A DNA stretch of 64,000 nucleotides from Nocardia sp. NBC_00508 (lineage in GTDB: Bacteria; Actinomycetota; Actinomycetes; Mycobacteriales; Mycobacteriaceae), in contig NZ_CP107852.1 in NCBI RefSeq assembly GCF_036346875.1, positions 6,944,001 through 7,008,000 on the forward strand. Direction: 5' to 3'. Below are positions 51,768-60,025 of this stretch, in pieces. Both the position numbers and the translations under genes were made by a program. The notes beneath the pieces are model-generated. The model searched no databases and was not told the DNA's origin. It was given only the letters and a program-made list of their open reading frames with translations. Every line of letters begins with the position of its first letter. Within the stretch, counting starts at the first letter, position 1.

Positions 51768-52133
51768 CTACTGGCCTGACGGTGCAGCCCACGCCGTCTG
51801 CGCTTCGGTCACCCCGTCAACGCCCAGCAGGCGCATGCTGTTCTCCCATAGCCGATCCAGCTGGGCAGGGTCATTGAAAAGTTTGGCGAACAGGACCAGA
51901 CCTTCGAGTTGTGCGACAACAGACTTGGCCGCCTCCCGCGGATTCCCTGGAGGCACTTGATCGCCATCCATCGCTTCCTTGATGGCTCGTTCGACCATGT
52001 CGATCTGTTCGTCGAAGATGCCCTGCAACCGTTCACGGATCGGATCGTCCTGCCCACTCATCTCCAATGTGCTCTCCGACGACGTAATCGTCGGATACCA
52101 GACCGTGGACTTCGGCTTCATCGATCGCCCCAC
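51768..52133 (-). pseudogene. TetR C-terminal domain without DNA-binding part
   Basis: Residues from DPIRERLQGIFDEQIDMVER, then AIKEAMDGDQ, AAKSVVAQLEGLVLFAKLFN to RLLGV are a TetR ligand-binding domain. The first about 25 codons are non-homologous, and the helix-turn-helix is absent upstream, where a SnoaL fragment on the opposite strand abuts. It could express an inert or dominant-negative fragment, but a truncated pseudogene is more likely. The 51523-51767 gap holds no clear gene. Confidence 0.65.
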
Positions 52134-52217
52134 GCTTCCGGTTCATCTCACCGTCATCCTCCGAAAAACGGCGGAACCTGGCTGATCAGTCACTACCACG
52201 TCTCCAAGATCGACTAG
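52069..52217 (+). pseudogene. C-terminal relic of a SnoaL-like (NTF2-fold) protein
   Basis: The plus strand reads SDDVIVGYQTVDFGFIDRPT, then LPVHLTVILRKTAE. After a one-base shift it continues LISHYHVSKID and stops. The strand pattern and ISHYHVS end are typical of SnoaL/DUF4440 proteins. The N-terminal half is missing. It lies between the truncated TetR and the nitronate monooxygenase gene. Confidence 0.6.
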
Positions 52218-52254
52218 ACCAGGACGAGGCGAATAACGACAGAGAGGACCAACA

Positions 52255-53286
52255 ATGAGCTCACCACTCACCGGACTCGGAGTCATGAACCCCGTGCTCG
52301 CCGCGCCGATGGCCGGCGGTCCGTCGACACCCGAGTTCGTCATCGAAGCGGGCCGAGCAGGGAGCCTCGGATTCGTCGCCGCCGGGTACAAGGACATCGA
52401 CACTCTGTCGGAGCATGTCGGAGCGGTCCGGGCATCCGGCGTCGCCTTCGGAGTGAATCTCTTCGCACCGAACCCGGTTCCGATCGCTGAGGATGCCTAC
52501 CGCACCTACTCGCGCCTGCTCCAGCCCGAGGCAGACGTCTACGGAATGAACCTCAGCGAGATCGGACTGCGCGAGGACGACGATCACTGGGACGAGAAGA
52601 TCGCGCTCCTCCTCGCCGACCCGGTCCCCGTGGTCAGCTTCACCTTCGGCATTCCCTCTGCCGCCGTCATCGCCGCATTCAAAAAAACAGGCACAGTCAC
52701 CGTCCAGACCGTGACCTCCACCACCGAGGCGCACCAGGCGGCGGACGCCGGGGTCGACATGCTCGCCGTGCAGGCCTCCGCGGCCGGTGGGCACTCCGGC
52801 ACGTTGACGCCGGGGACGATTCCCCCCGTGATTCCCCTCGACGATCTCATCCGTCAGATCACCACCACCGTGTCGATCCCCGTCATCGGCGCAGGCGGCA
52901 TCGGGACAGCGGATGGCGTCGCAGCGGCCATCCGCGCCGGAGCGGCAGCCGTCTCGGTTGGCACCGTTCTGCTCCGCGCCGATGAGAGCGGCGCCTCCGC
53001 CGCCCACAAGACCGCCATCGCCGACCCGGCCTTCGACGTAACCATCGTGACGCGTGCGTTCACCGGTCGTCCGGCACGCGCGCTCCGCAATGCCTTCACT
53101 GACAGGTACACCGAGATCGCACCCACCGGCTATCCGGCAGTGCACTATCTCACCAGCCCGATCCGCAAAGCCGCCACCTTGGCGGGCGACGCCCAGCGAA
53201 TCCATCTCTGGGCGGGCACCGGATACCGAGAGGCGACCCCGGAACCCGTCGCCCGCATACTCACCCGCCTCGCCTCCACACTGTGA
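52255..53286 (+). CDS. Nitronate monooxygenase-like (NPD/FMN TIM-barrel) enzyme
   Basis: A 343-residue FMN protein. It reads NPVLAAPMAGGPSTPEFVIE, then GSLGFVAAGYKDID, VQASAAGGHSGTL with the catalytic-type His, and SIPVIGAGGIGTADGVAAAI, AGAAAVSVGTVLLRADES binding FMN phosphate. It oxidises alkyl nitronates in characterised relatives; some family members are enoyl reductases. GAGAGGA precedes the ATG. A 16-bp hairpin separates it from the convergent hydrolase. Confidence 0.9.
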   Translation: MSSPLTGLGVMNPVLAAPMAGGPSTPEFVIEAGRAGSLGFVAAGYKDIDTLSEHVGAVRASGVAFGVNLFAPNPVPIAEDAYRTYSRLLQPEADVYGMNLSEIGLREDDDHWDEKIALLLADPVPVVSFTFGIPSAAVIAAFKKTGTVTVQTVTSTTEAHQAADAGVDMLAVQASAAGGHSGTLTPGTIPPVIPLDDLIRQITTTVSIPVIGAGGIGTADGVAAAIRAGAAAVSVGTVLLRADESGASAAHKTAIADPAFDVTIVTRAFTGRPARALRNAFTDRYTEIAPTGYPAVHYLTSPIRKAATLAGDAQRIHLWAGTGYREATPEPVARILTRLASTL

Positions 53287-53364
53287 CCGGCGGGCACGGA
53301 TAGCGGCTTCGATCCCTTGCGGTCCTGGGCTGTCGCATCTGCCACGAATGCCCGCCATTGCAAT

Positions 53365-53399
53365 CGCTGTGCCGCGTGGAATGTCCACGCGGCACAGCG
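53365..53399. terminator. Bidirectional hairpin terminator
   Basis: A perfect 16-bp stem (CGCTGTGCCGCGTGGA and complement) with a 3-base loop lies between the convergent nitronate monooxygenase (ends 53286) and alpha/beta hydrolase (ends 53411). Confidence 0.8.
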
Positions 53400-53410
53400 G
53401 TTGTTGCTGG

Positions 53411-54112
53411 TCAGGAGACGGAATTGACGGCGTTGGCAATGACCTCCGCCACGGCGTCGGGCTGAGAGACCGCGAGTGCGTGTGAGGCGCCGGCGATTTC
53501 GACGGTGTCGCGGGCTCCAGCGCGTTCGGCCATGAACCGGTGTGCGGCGACCGGGATGTTGTAGTCCGCGTCGGGGAAGACGAACCACGACGGCAGGTTC
53601 TTCCAGTTGGGTGCGCCCGACTTGCCATTGAGGGCACGGTCGTTGAGCGGGCGCTGGGTGACAGCGTCGAGTTCGGCTTGGTCCGCGGGGAGATCCGCCG
53701 CGAACTGGTGGTGGTACTTGTCCTGCTTGATGTAGAGGTCGGTGCTGCCGTCGACGAGCGGGACCGGGTTCAGGGTCTCGCCGAGCGTGCTTCCGGGGTA
53801 CTTGGCGGACAGTTCGCCGATGCTCTCGCCGGATTCCGGGGCGAACGCGGCGACGTATACCAGCCCCTTGACCTTCGGATCGTGGATCTGAGAGATGACC
53901 TGGCCGCCGTAGGAGTGCCCGACCAGGACGACGGGACCATCGACGGAATCGACGACGCTCTGGACGACCTCGGCATCGGTCACCAGACTGCGCAGCGGGT
54001 TGGGGGCGGCGATCACGGTCAGATCGTGGTCACGCAGGCGACTGACGACCCCGTTCCAGCTGGCGGATTCGGCGAATGCGCCGTGGACGAGGACGACGGT
54101 GGCGGTGCTCAT
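53411..54112 (-). CDS. Alpha/beta hydrolase (EstC/salicylate esterase-like)
   Basis: A 233-residue compact hydrolase. It has VVLVHGAFAESASWNGVVSR, nucleophile elbow VVLVGHSYGGQVIS (Ser), FPDADYNIPVAAHRF with the acid, and IAGASHALAVSQPD with the His. The small size and GASHA.. ending resemble plant methyl-salicylate/RsbQ-like esterases. It is the second gene after the hydrolase at 54160 (47-base gap), both divergent from a LAL regulator. Confidence 0.88.
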   Translation of the reverse strand: MSTATVVLVHGAFAESASWNGVVSRLRDHDLTVIAAPNPLRSLVTDAEVVQSVVDSVDGPVVLVGHSYGGQVISQIHDPKVKGLVYVAAFAPESGESIGELSAKYPGSTLGETLNPVPLVDGSTDLYIKQDKYHHQFAADLPADQAELDAVTQRPLNDRALNGKSGAPNWKNLPSWFVFPDADYNIPVAAHRFMAERAGARDTVEIAGASHALAVSQPDAVAEVIANAVNSVS

Positions 54113-54159
54113 GGCGGTGCTCCTTGAAAAGTGAGTGCGGGAATGGATGACAGGCGAGT

Positions 54160-54984
54160 TCAGTGCTTCAGGAACGCGAGCAGGTCGGTTTCGAACGCGG
54201 TGCGGAATTCGCCGTACAGCCCGTGTGGTGCACCGGGGTAGACGCGAAGAGTCGAATTCTTGATCAGCTCAGCGGATTTCACCGCCGAGTCGTGCAGCGG
54301 GACGATCTGGTCGTCATCGCCGTGCGCCACGAGCACGGGGATGTCGATCCGCTTCAGGTCCTCGGTGAAGTCGGTCTCGGAGAACTGGGCGATGCATTCG
54401 TACGCGGCCCGGATCCCGGCCTGCATACCCAACGCCCAGAACGCGCGGCGGGCACCCTCCGAGGTCGTCGCGCCCGGCCGGTTGAAGCCGTAGAAGGTCT
54501 CGCTCAGATCCCAATAGAACTGCGAGCGGTCGTTGGCGACGCCGGAGCGGATCGCGTCGAAGACCTCCATCGGTGTGCCTTCGGGGTTGGTGTCGGACTT
54601 GACCATGACCGGGGGTACCGCACCGAGCAGGACCGCCTTGGCGACGCGGGCGCTGCCGTGGCGGCTGAGGTACCGGGCCACCTCACCGCCGCCGGTCGAG
54701 TGTCCGACCAGAACGGCGTCGTGCAGGTCGAGCTTCTCGATCAGTTCGGCAAGGTCGTCGGCGTAGCGGTCCATGGTGTTGCCGTCCCAGGTCTGGCTGG
54801 ATCGGCCGTGACCGCGGCGGTCGTGAGCGATGGCGCGGAAGCCGTTCTCGGCGACCAGGCGAGCCTGCTCGTCCCAGGCGTCGGCGTTGAGCGGCCAACC
54901 GTGGCTGAAGACGACCGGCTGTCCGGCGCCCCAGTCCTTGAAGAAGATCTCGGCGCCGTCTGTGGTGGTGAATGTCGATGTCAT
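54160..54984 (-). CDS. Alpha/beta hydrolase of the cofactor-free haloperoxidase/arylesterase group
   Basis: A 274-residue hydrolase. It reads PVVFSHGWPLNADAWDEQAR, then IAHDRRGHGRSSQTWDGNTM, nucleophile VLVGHSTGGGEVARYL, acid VAHGDDDQIVPLHDS, and PGAPHGLYGEFRTAF with the His. These are the landmarks of bacterial non-heme chloroperoxidases, which are serine esterases with perhydrolase activity. First gene of a pair divergent from the LuxR-LAL gene; repeats in the gap suggest regulation by it. Confidence 0.9.
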   Translation of the reverse strand: MTSTFTTTDGAEIFFKDWGAGQPVVFSHGWPLNADAWDEQARLVAENGFRAIAHDRRGHGRSSQTWDGNTMDRYADDLAELIEKLDLHDAVLVGHSTGGGEVARYLSRHGSARVAKAVLLGAVPPVMVKSDTNPEGTPMEVFDAIRSGVANDRSQFYWDLSETFYGFNRPGATTSEGARRAFWALGMQAGIRAAYECIAQFSETDFTEDLKRIDIPVLVAHGDDDQIVPLHDSAVKSAELIKNSTLRVYPGAPHGLYGEFRTAFETDLLAFLKH

Positions 54985-55016
54985 GCCGATGAAATTACGA
55001 ATCCGGGTACCCCCGA

Positions 55017-55086
55017 CGAATCAGTCGAACGACTGCCCCGGCGACTGCATCGATGACTCAGTCGCCCCGATCGGTGACTCAGTCGC
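55017..55086. promoter_or_regulatory. Repeated GACTCAGTC elements in the divergent promoter
   Basis: TGACTCAGTCGC occurs at 55054-55065 and 55075-55086, exactly 21 bp apart, with a third diverged copy CGAATCAGTCGA at 55017-55028. Each core GACTCAGTC is itself a short palindrome. The gap is shared by the hydrolase pair and the LAL gene. The spacing of two helical turns fits tandem activator sites. Confidence 0.65.
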
Positions 55087-55146
55087 TCGGCGGCTACTCA
55101 ATCCGTCGCGTTGTGAAACCACAGGCCCTTCTGCCAGGCTTCGTGG

Positions 55147-57936
55147 GTGGGTAGTGAGATTTCGGCGCCATCGTTCTTCTCCAGCGATGTCCTGGCGACC
55201 ACACCGAACGGTTCACGAGGTCTCGTCGGGCGCGAGGAGTATCTGTCATTACTCCGGGGCCTACTCGATCGAGCTGTCGCGGGTAACGGGTCGGCGCTGG
55301 TACTGCGCGGCGAAGCCGGTATCGGAAAATCGGCACTGCTGGCCGCCGTTCGGGATACGGCGATCGAACGGGGACTGACCGTCCTGTCCGCGGTCGGCGT
55401 CGAGAACGAGGCGGGCCTGCCCTTCGCCACACTGCACCAGCTGCTGCATCCGCTCATGTCCGAGGCAGAAAAATTGCCACTGACACAACAGCGCACACTG
55501 CGCGCGGCGCTCGGGCAGGAGGACGGCACCCCGGATCTGTACTCGGTGGCGTTGGCCGTGCTTCAGTTGGTCGGCGAGGCCGCCGGACAGTGCCCGACCG
55601 TCTTGATCGTCGATGACTTGCAATGGCTCGACAGCTGTAGTGCCGACGTGCTGAGCTTTGTGGCTCGCCGAGTGGGCAGTGACGCGGTCCTCACCTTGGG
55701 CGCCACCCGCGCCGGGCAGGCGGATCCGGCGCATCGGGCGGGGCTGCCCGACCTCGTCGTCAACCCGCTGGACGAGCGCGACGCCATCGCGCTGCTCGAT
55801 GCGCAAGCGCCAGCGCTGACAACCACCGTTCGGCAGCGGCTGCTCGAGCAAGCGTCGGGCAACCCGTTGGCGCTTATCGAATTGCCCCGGGCGTTACGCC
55901 AGACCAACGCTGACCGGGTAGTCGAGGAGTTCCCGCTCACCACCCGCCTCGAAGCCGCTTTCGCCGCCCGCTCCGCCGAGCTCAGTGATCCGGCCCGCGT
56001 ACTGCTGATCGTCCTGTCCGCCGACGTCACCTGCGATCTCCGACGACTGCTGCGGGCAGCCACCGAACTCGCCGGAACCCCGGTCACCACCGCACATCTG
56101 CAGGAAGCCCTCGATGTCGGCCTGGTCGAGTTATCCGGCGCGGCACTGCGATTCCGGCACCCGCTGATGCGTTCGGCCGTCTATGTGCGCGCGCCATTGG
56201 CCCAACGACTCGGCGCCCACACCATCCTGGCCGACGTACTTGCCGACTTCCCCGACAAGCAACTCTGGCACCGGGCCGCGGCAACTCTCGGAGCCGACGA
56301 CACCCTCGCCGCACAACTCGAAGATTACGCCGAGCGGTCCCGGGCCCGGGGCGCGACGATGGCCGCGGTCAACGCGTTACACCGAGCGGCCGAGCTCTCC
56401 GAGAGCCCGGACTGCACCACCGCGCTGTTACTGCACGCCGCCGAACTCGCCAGCGAAACCGGCGCCCGCCGCGAAGCCCAGGACCTGGTCGATCGAGCAA
56501 ACCTCGGCGCATTGGGACCAATCGAACGAGCGCGGCTGGCCAACGTCCAGGAAGTCATCGCATTCGGCCGACACGACCCCGAAGGTCGGATATTCGAACT
56601 GGTCGACATCGCCGCGCAGGTCCGCACCGCGGGCAACGCCGATCTCGCCGCCGAGCTGCTGTGGCGGGCCGCCTCCCGCTGCTTCTTCCAAGACGCCTCA
56701 CCCGACGCCCGCAAGGCCATCGCCACCCAACTCGACATCCTCGACCTACCTGCGCACGACCCCCGCCAGCTTGCCATCGACGCCTACACCCTGCCCTGGG
56801 ACCGCGGTCCCGCGGTACTCGACCAGCTCGCCCGGCTGACTCCGGACCGCTCCGATGCCGATGCCATGCGCTTCCTCGGCTACGCCGCCCTGTTCCTCGG
56901 CGACTTCCGCCGCGGTTCCGACTACATCGATACCGCCGCCACTATCGGACGCAATCAAGGACGGCTCGGACTGCTCGCAGGAATTCTCGGCGCCGGAAAC
57001 TGGAGCCGCATCTGGCTCGGCGAGTGGGACACGGTCCGGGCCGAAACCGAGGAATCCCTGGCCTTTGCCCAGGAAACCGGCGAAGAATTCCATCTGGTCG
57101 CCGGGCGCACCAACCTGGCCATGATCGCCGCGCTGCGCGGAGAATCCGAGCTCGCCAACGATCATCTACGCGAGATCCATGCCAGTCCGTTGGCCACCGG
57201 CATGCGGTGCATTCACGCCGCTGCCCAGCAAACCCGCGGCATGATCCATCTCTTGGCGGGCCGCGCCGACGACGCCTACGTGGCCCTTCAACGCGTCTTC
57301 GACCCGGCAGACCCGGTCAGCCACCCCATGCGATGCTGGTGGATCGCTCCCGAACTCGCCGACGCGGCAGTCGCCGCGGAAAAGGTCGACGCCGCAAGAC
57401 AATTGCTGGCCGAACTGCCTGCCCTGGCGACGCAGCTGCCCGCCCCGATGCTCAGCGTCGTCGACGAGTACAGCCGAGCGGTTCTCGCCGACGACGTCGA
57501 CGCGGACACCGCCTATGCCGACGCACTCCACAGCCACGTCGGCTCCTGGCCCCTCTACCGCGCCCGGCTGCAACTGCACCACGGTCGCCGGTTGCGCCGC
57601 CAACGCCGGATGTCGGAAGCCCGCGAACCACTGCGGGCGGCCCGCGACACCTTCGACGCACTTGGTGCGGATCCGTGGGCAGAAGCCGCTCGCAACGAAC
57701 TGCGCGCCGCCGGCGAAGGCAGCACTCGTCGGGCCCTCAACGCCCGCGACCAACTCACCCCGCAAGAACTGCAAATCGCCACCCTCGCCGCCGACGGACT
57801 CACCAACCGGCAAATCGCCGAGAAGCTCTACCTCTCCCACCGGACCATCGGTTCCCACCTGTACCGCATCTACCCACGCCTCGGCATCACCGGCCGAATC
57901 GAGCTCGCCGAAGCGCTCAAAGGGCCCATCACGTAG
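55147..57936 (+). CDS. LuxR-family LAL-type transcriptional activator with AAA ATPase domain
   Basis: A 929-residue regulator. Walker A is VLRGEAGIGKSALLAAVRD (near 52-70) and Walker B is TVLIVDDLQWLDSCSADVLS. The AAA lid reads PLDERDAIALLDAQ. A long TPR-like middle follows, and the C-terminal LuxR helix-turn-helix is at about 862-925 (LTPQELQIATLAADGLTNRQ, then IAEKLYLSHRTIGSHLYRIY). The GTG start at 55147 is supported by the beginning of similarity; the preceding DNA holds direct repeats. LAL proteins commonly activate catabolic or secondary-metabolite genes; here the divergent hydrolase pair is the likely target. Confidence 0.92.
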   Translation: MGSEISAPSFFSSDVLATTPNGSRGLVGREEYLSLLRGLLDRAVAGNGSALVLRGEAGIGKSALLAAVRDTAIERGLTVLSAVGVENEAGLPFATLHQLLHPLMSEAEKLPLTQQRTLRAALGQEDGTPDLYSVALAVLQLVGEAAGQCPTVLIVDDLQWLDSCSADVLSFVARRVGSDAVLTLGATRAGQADPAHRAGLPDLVVNPLDERDAIALLDAQAPALTTTVRQRLLEQASGNPLALIELPRALRQTNADRVVEEFPLTTRLEAAFAARSAELSDPARVLLIVLSADVTCDLRRLLRAATELAGTPVTTAHLQEALDVGLVELSGAALRFRHPLMRSAVYVRAPLAQRLGAHTILADVLADFPDKQLWHRAAATLGADDTLAAQLEDYAERSRARGATMAAVNALHRAAELSESPDCTTALLLHAAELASETGARREAQDLVDRANLGALGPIERARLANVQEVIAFGRHDPEGRIFELVDIAAQVRTAGNADLAAELLWRAASRCFFQDASPDARKAIATQLDILDLPAHDPRQLAIDAYTLPWDRGPAVLDQLARLTPDRSDADAMRFLGYAALFLGDFRRGSDYIDTAATIGRNQGRLGLLAGILGAGNWSRIWLGEWDTVRAETEESLAFAQETGEEFHLVAGRTNLAMIAALRGESELANDHLREIHASPLATGMRCIHAAAQQTRGMIHLLAGRADDAYVALQRVFDPADPVSHPMRCWWIAPELADAAVAAEKVDAARQLLAELPALATQLPAPMLSVVDEYSRAVLADDVDADTAYADALHSHVGSWPLYRARLQLHHGRRLRRQRRMSEAREPLRAARDTFDALGADPWAEAARNELRAAGEGSTRRALNARDQLTPQELQIATLAADGLTNRQIAEKLYLSHRTIGSHLYRIYPRLGITGRIELAEALKGPIT

Positions 57937-57941
57937 CGGAT

Positions 57942-58115
57942 CAGATCACTTGGCAAGAGCTCGCTTTCGACCCAGACCCGGAGTGGCCCGTCTGGGTGAT
58001 GCCGGGTGTCGACGTACAGCCCGAGAGATTCCAACGGGCCCGGGACCGGATCGATCAGCGAATCCAGAACGTCCGGCGGGTCGCCGTTGGTGTCTCCGAG
58101 ATCGAATTCGACTGA
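57942..58115 (+). pseudogene. Short coding-like frame without a start
   Basis: Just after the LAL stop a different frame reads ITWQELAFDPDPEWPVWVMP, then VDVQPERFQRARDRIDQRIQ and ends VGVSEIEFD at 58115. Composition is that of a real protein end. No ATG or GTG with a ribosome-binding site precedes it, except an internal GTG-ATG pair near 57995. It is a probable tail of a deleted gene; no family recognised. Confidence 0.35.
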
Positions 58116-58124
58116 CGGCGTGGG

Positions 58125-58721
58125 TCACTCGGCGGCAGCGAGGGCTGCCGTCGTGGCGTTGGTGAGGCGCGCGACGTAGCCGTTATCGACCGATCCTCGG
58201 GTGATCAGGAGCCGGAAGAACAGTGGCGCGCCGAGCAGGTCCATGCCGAGTTCGTAGTCGAGATGTGTGGGTAGTTCGCCGCGGTCGACGGCCCGTTGCA
58301 GCAGTTGCGCGGCCGCCGCGCGACGGGGGGTGGCCACCGCCTCCCGTAACGCATCGGCCAGATCGCGGTTGCGCGCCGCTTCGGCGAACAGGTCCGGGAC
58401 GATCCGGCTGACCAGTTCATGGGTCAACATATCCACGACATCGCGGATGAACGCCTCGACATCGCCGCGGAGTGAACCGGTGTCGATATCCGCGGGGCTG
58501 TGCTCGCGTACTGCGGTGGACACCAGATCGATCAGCATGGCGTCCTTCGACGGCCAGCGCCGGTACAGCGCCGCCTTGCCGACGCCGGCTCGCCGGGTCA
58601 CGGCCTCCATCGACAGCCGGGCGTACCCGGTCTCGGCGAGTTCGTCGAAGGCGGCGCGTGCGATCGTCTCGGTCACGCGCTTGCGGAGCACTGCCGCCCC
58701 CGCGGCCCGGTGACTACTCAT
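58125..58721 (-). CDS. TetR-family transcriptional regulator
   Basis: A 198-residue repressor. It has HTH VTETIARAAFDELAETGYAR, then LSMEAVTRRAGVGKAALYRR and WPSKDAMLIDLV; the C-terminal TetR_C_16-like part contains LLQRAVDRGELPTHLDYELG. It is divergent from the hydrolase-MFS-secreted protein operon. Two copies of a CGGAACGG-centred palindrome (58740 and 58794) lie between the starts and are its likely operators. Confidence 0.92.
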   Translation of the reverse strand: MSSHRAAGAAVLRKRVTETIARAAFDELAETGYARLSMEAVTRRAGVGKAALYRRWPSKDAMLIDLVSTAVREHSPADIDTGSLRGDVEAFIRDVVDMLTHELVSRIVPDLFAEAARNRDLADALREAVATPRRAAAAQLLQRAVDRGELPTHLDYELGMDLLGAPLFFRLLITRGSVDNGYVARLTNATTAALAAAE

Positions 58722-58739
58722 GCGGCTACCTCTCTAGAA

Positions 58740-58757
58740 CGGAACGGTTGCGTTCCA
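58740..58757. promoter_or_regulatory. Operator copy 1 (imperfect) near the TetR start
   Basis: CGGAACGGTTGCGTTCCA matches the perfect site at 58794 at 16 of 18 positions and lies 19 bases before the TetR start, suitable for autorepression. Confidence 0.65.
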
Positions 58758-58793
58758 ATACTACCAAGGCTAAATTTGTGCTCCACAACACAA

Positions 58794-58811
58794 CGGAACG
58801 GTTCCGTTCCG
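58794..58811. promoter_or_regulatory. Operator copy 2 (perfect 18-bp palindrome) before the hydrolase operon
   Basis: CGGAACGG-TT-CCGTTCCG is a perfect palindrome 15 bases upstream of the hydrolase ATG and exactly 54 bp from copy 1. Binding here would block the operon promoter. Confidence 0.7.
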
Positions 58812-58825
58812 ACGATGGAGGAACG

Positions 58826-60025
58826 ATGAAGTTTCTATTCGACGACGAGTCATTCTCGTTCGAGGCACTGCGAACGGCGGGGCACGGTTGTTACGGCGGT
58901 GCTGAGCTCGGCGAAGTGCTGGTCACCTGCCGCAATGTCCCCGAGGGTGACGAAGCGGCATGGTGTCGTGAGTGGTCAGCCACCGCCGAGCGCGTGCATC
59001 GGATCGGCTCGGAAGCTCGCGCCGCCGGCCATCTGGTCAGCGCTCGGGAGGCCCTGCTCCGCGCCTCCAACTACTACCGGAACGCGGACTTCTATCGCCG
59101 AGAGGATCCGGACAACGACACGGTGTCGGCCCGCCTCGCGATGCTGTCGCGGCAGACCTTCGCCGCCGCGGTCGAGCTGTTCGACCATCCGCCACTGCAC
59201 CAGGCGATCCCGTACGAGGGCGGTGCGCTGCCCGGATTCCTGTTCCGCGTGGACGATTCGGGCGAGCCGCGGCCCACCGTCATCCTGCACGGTGGATTCG
59301 ACTCGACGCTGGAGGAACTCTACTTTTTCGCGGCCGAGGGGGCCTTGCGGCGCGGTTACCACGTGCTGGCCTTCGAAGGGCCCGGCCAGGCCTCGGCGCG
59401 GCGGGAATCCGGCTTGGTGTTCCGGCCCGATTGGGAGCGGGTTGTCACGCCGGTCGTCGACCACGCGATCAGGTTGCCCGGTGTCGATCCGGCACGTCTC
59501 GTCCTGTTCGGCACCAGCCTCGGCGGCTATCTCGCCGCCCGCGCGGCCGCCTTCGAGCACCGCTTCGCAGCCTGTGTCCTGCACGATGGGGTGTACAGCT
59601 TCCACGAGGCGTACCGCGATGCGATGCCGCCGTTTCTCCATGACTGGATCATCGACAAGCGCGACGATCTCGCGAATCCCGTCCTGCAGTTGATGATGGC
59701 GTTGTCGACCCAGAGCCGGTGGGCGGTGCGTAACGGCATGTGGACCTTCGGCGCGGCATCGCCGGCCGAATACATCCGGATGACCCAGTCCTACACCCTG
59801 GACGGACTCGCGGACAAGATCACCTGCCCGACCCTCGTTCTCGAGGCGGAGAACGACCAGTTCTTCCGCGGCCAGCCCGTCAAGGTCCATGACGCATTGC
59901 GGTGCGAGAAGGAACTGATGGTCTTCGCAGCAGCGGACGGCGGCGGCGAGCACTGCCACGAGGGGGCGACGCAGCTGTTCAACCAGCGGACTTTCGATTG
60001 GCTCGACACCCGCCTCGGCCGGTGA
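58826..60025 (+). CDS. FrsA/pseudooxynicotine-hydrolase-like alpha/beta hydrolase
   Basis: A 399-residue enzyme. An N-terminal helical cap (about 1-130, with HLVSAREALLRASNYYRNAD, typical of the 2,6-dihydroxypseudooxynicotine hydrolase group) precedes an alpha/beta core. The core has VILHGGFDSTLEELYFFAAE, LAFEGPGQASARRESGLVFR, nucleophile VLFGTSLGGYLAARA, acid LEAENDQFFRG and GGGEHCHEGATQLF with the His. GGAGGA precedes the ATG at 58826. Relatives cleave C-C or ester bonds. First gene of a four-gene operon under TetR control; its stop overlaps the MFS start (GTGA). Confidence 0.9.
   Translation: MKFLFDDESFSFEALRTAGHGCYGGAELGEVLVTCRNVPEGDEAAWCREWSATAERVHRIGSEARAAGHLVSAREALLRASNYYRNADFYRREDPDNDTVSARLAMLSRQTFAAAVELFDHPPLHQAIPYEGGALPGFLFRVDDSGEPRPTVILHGGFDSTLEELYFFAAEGALRRGYHVLAFEGPGQASARRESGLVFRPDWERVVTPVVDHAIRLPGVDPARLVLFGTSLGGYLAARAAAFEHRFAACVLHDGVYSFHEAYRDAMPPFLHDWIIDKRDDLANPVLQLMMALSTQSRWAVRNGMWTFGAASPAEYIRMTQSYTLDGLADKITCPTLVLEAENDQFFRGQPVKVHDALRCEKELMVFAAADGGGEHCHEGATQLFNQRTFDWLDTRLGR

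Noticed and set aside
56661..57941. Long frame inside the LAL gene
   Set aside because: Arg/Pro-rich shadow; only its last 58 codons beyond the LAL stop look coding and are listed as a gene tail.
58472..58825. N-terminal extension of the alpha/beta hydrolase
   Set aside because: Runs antisense through the TetR gene and both operators; ATG 58826 has GGAGGA.
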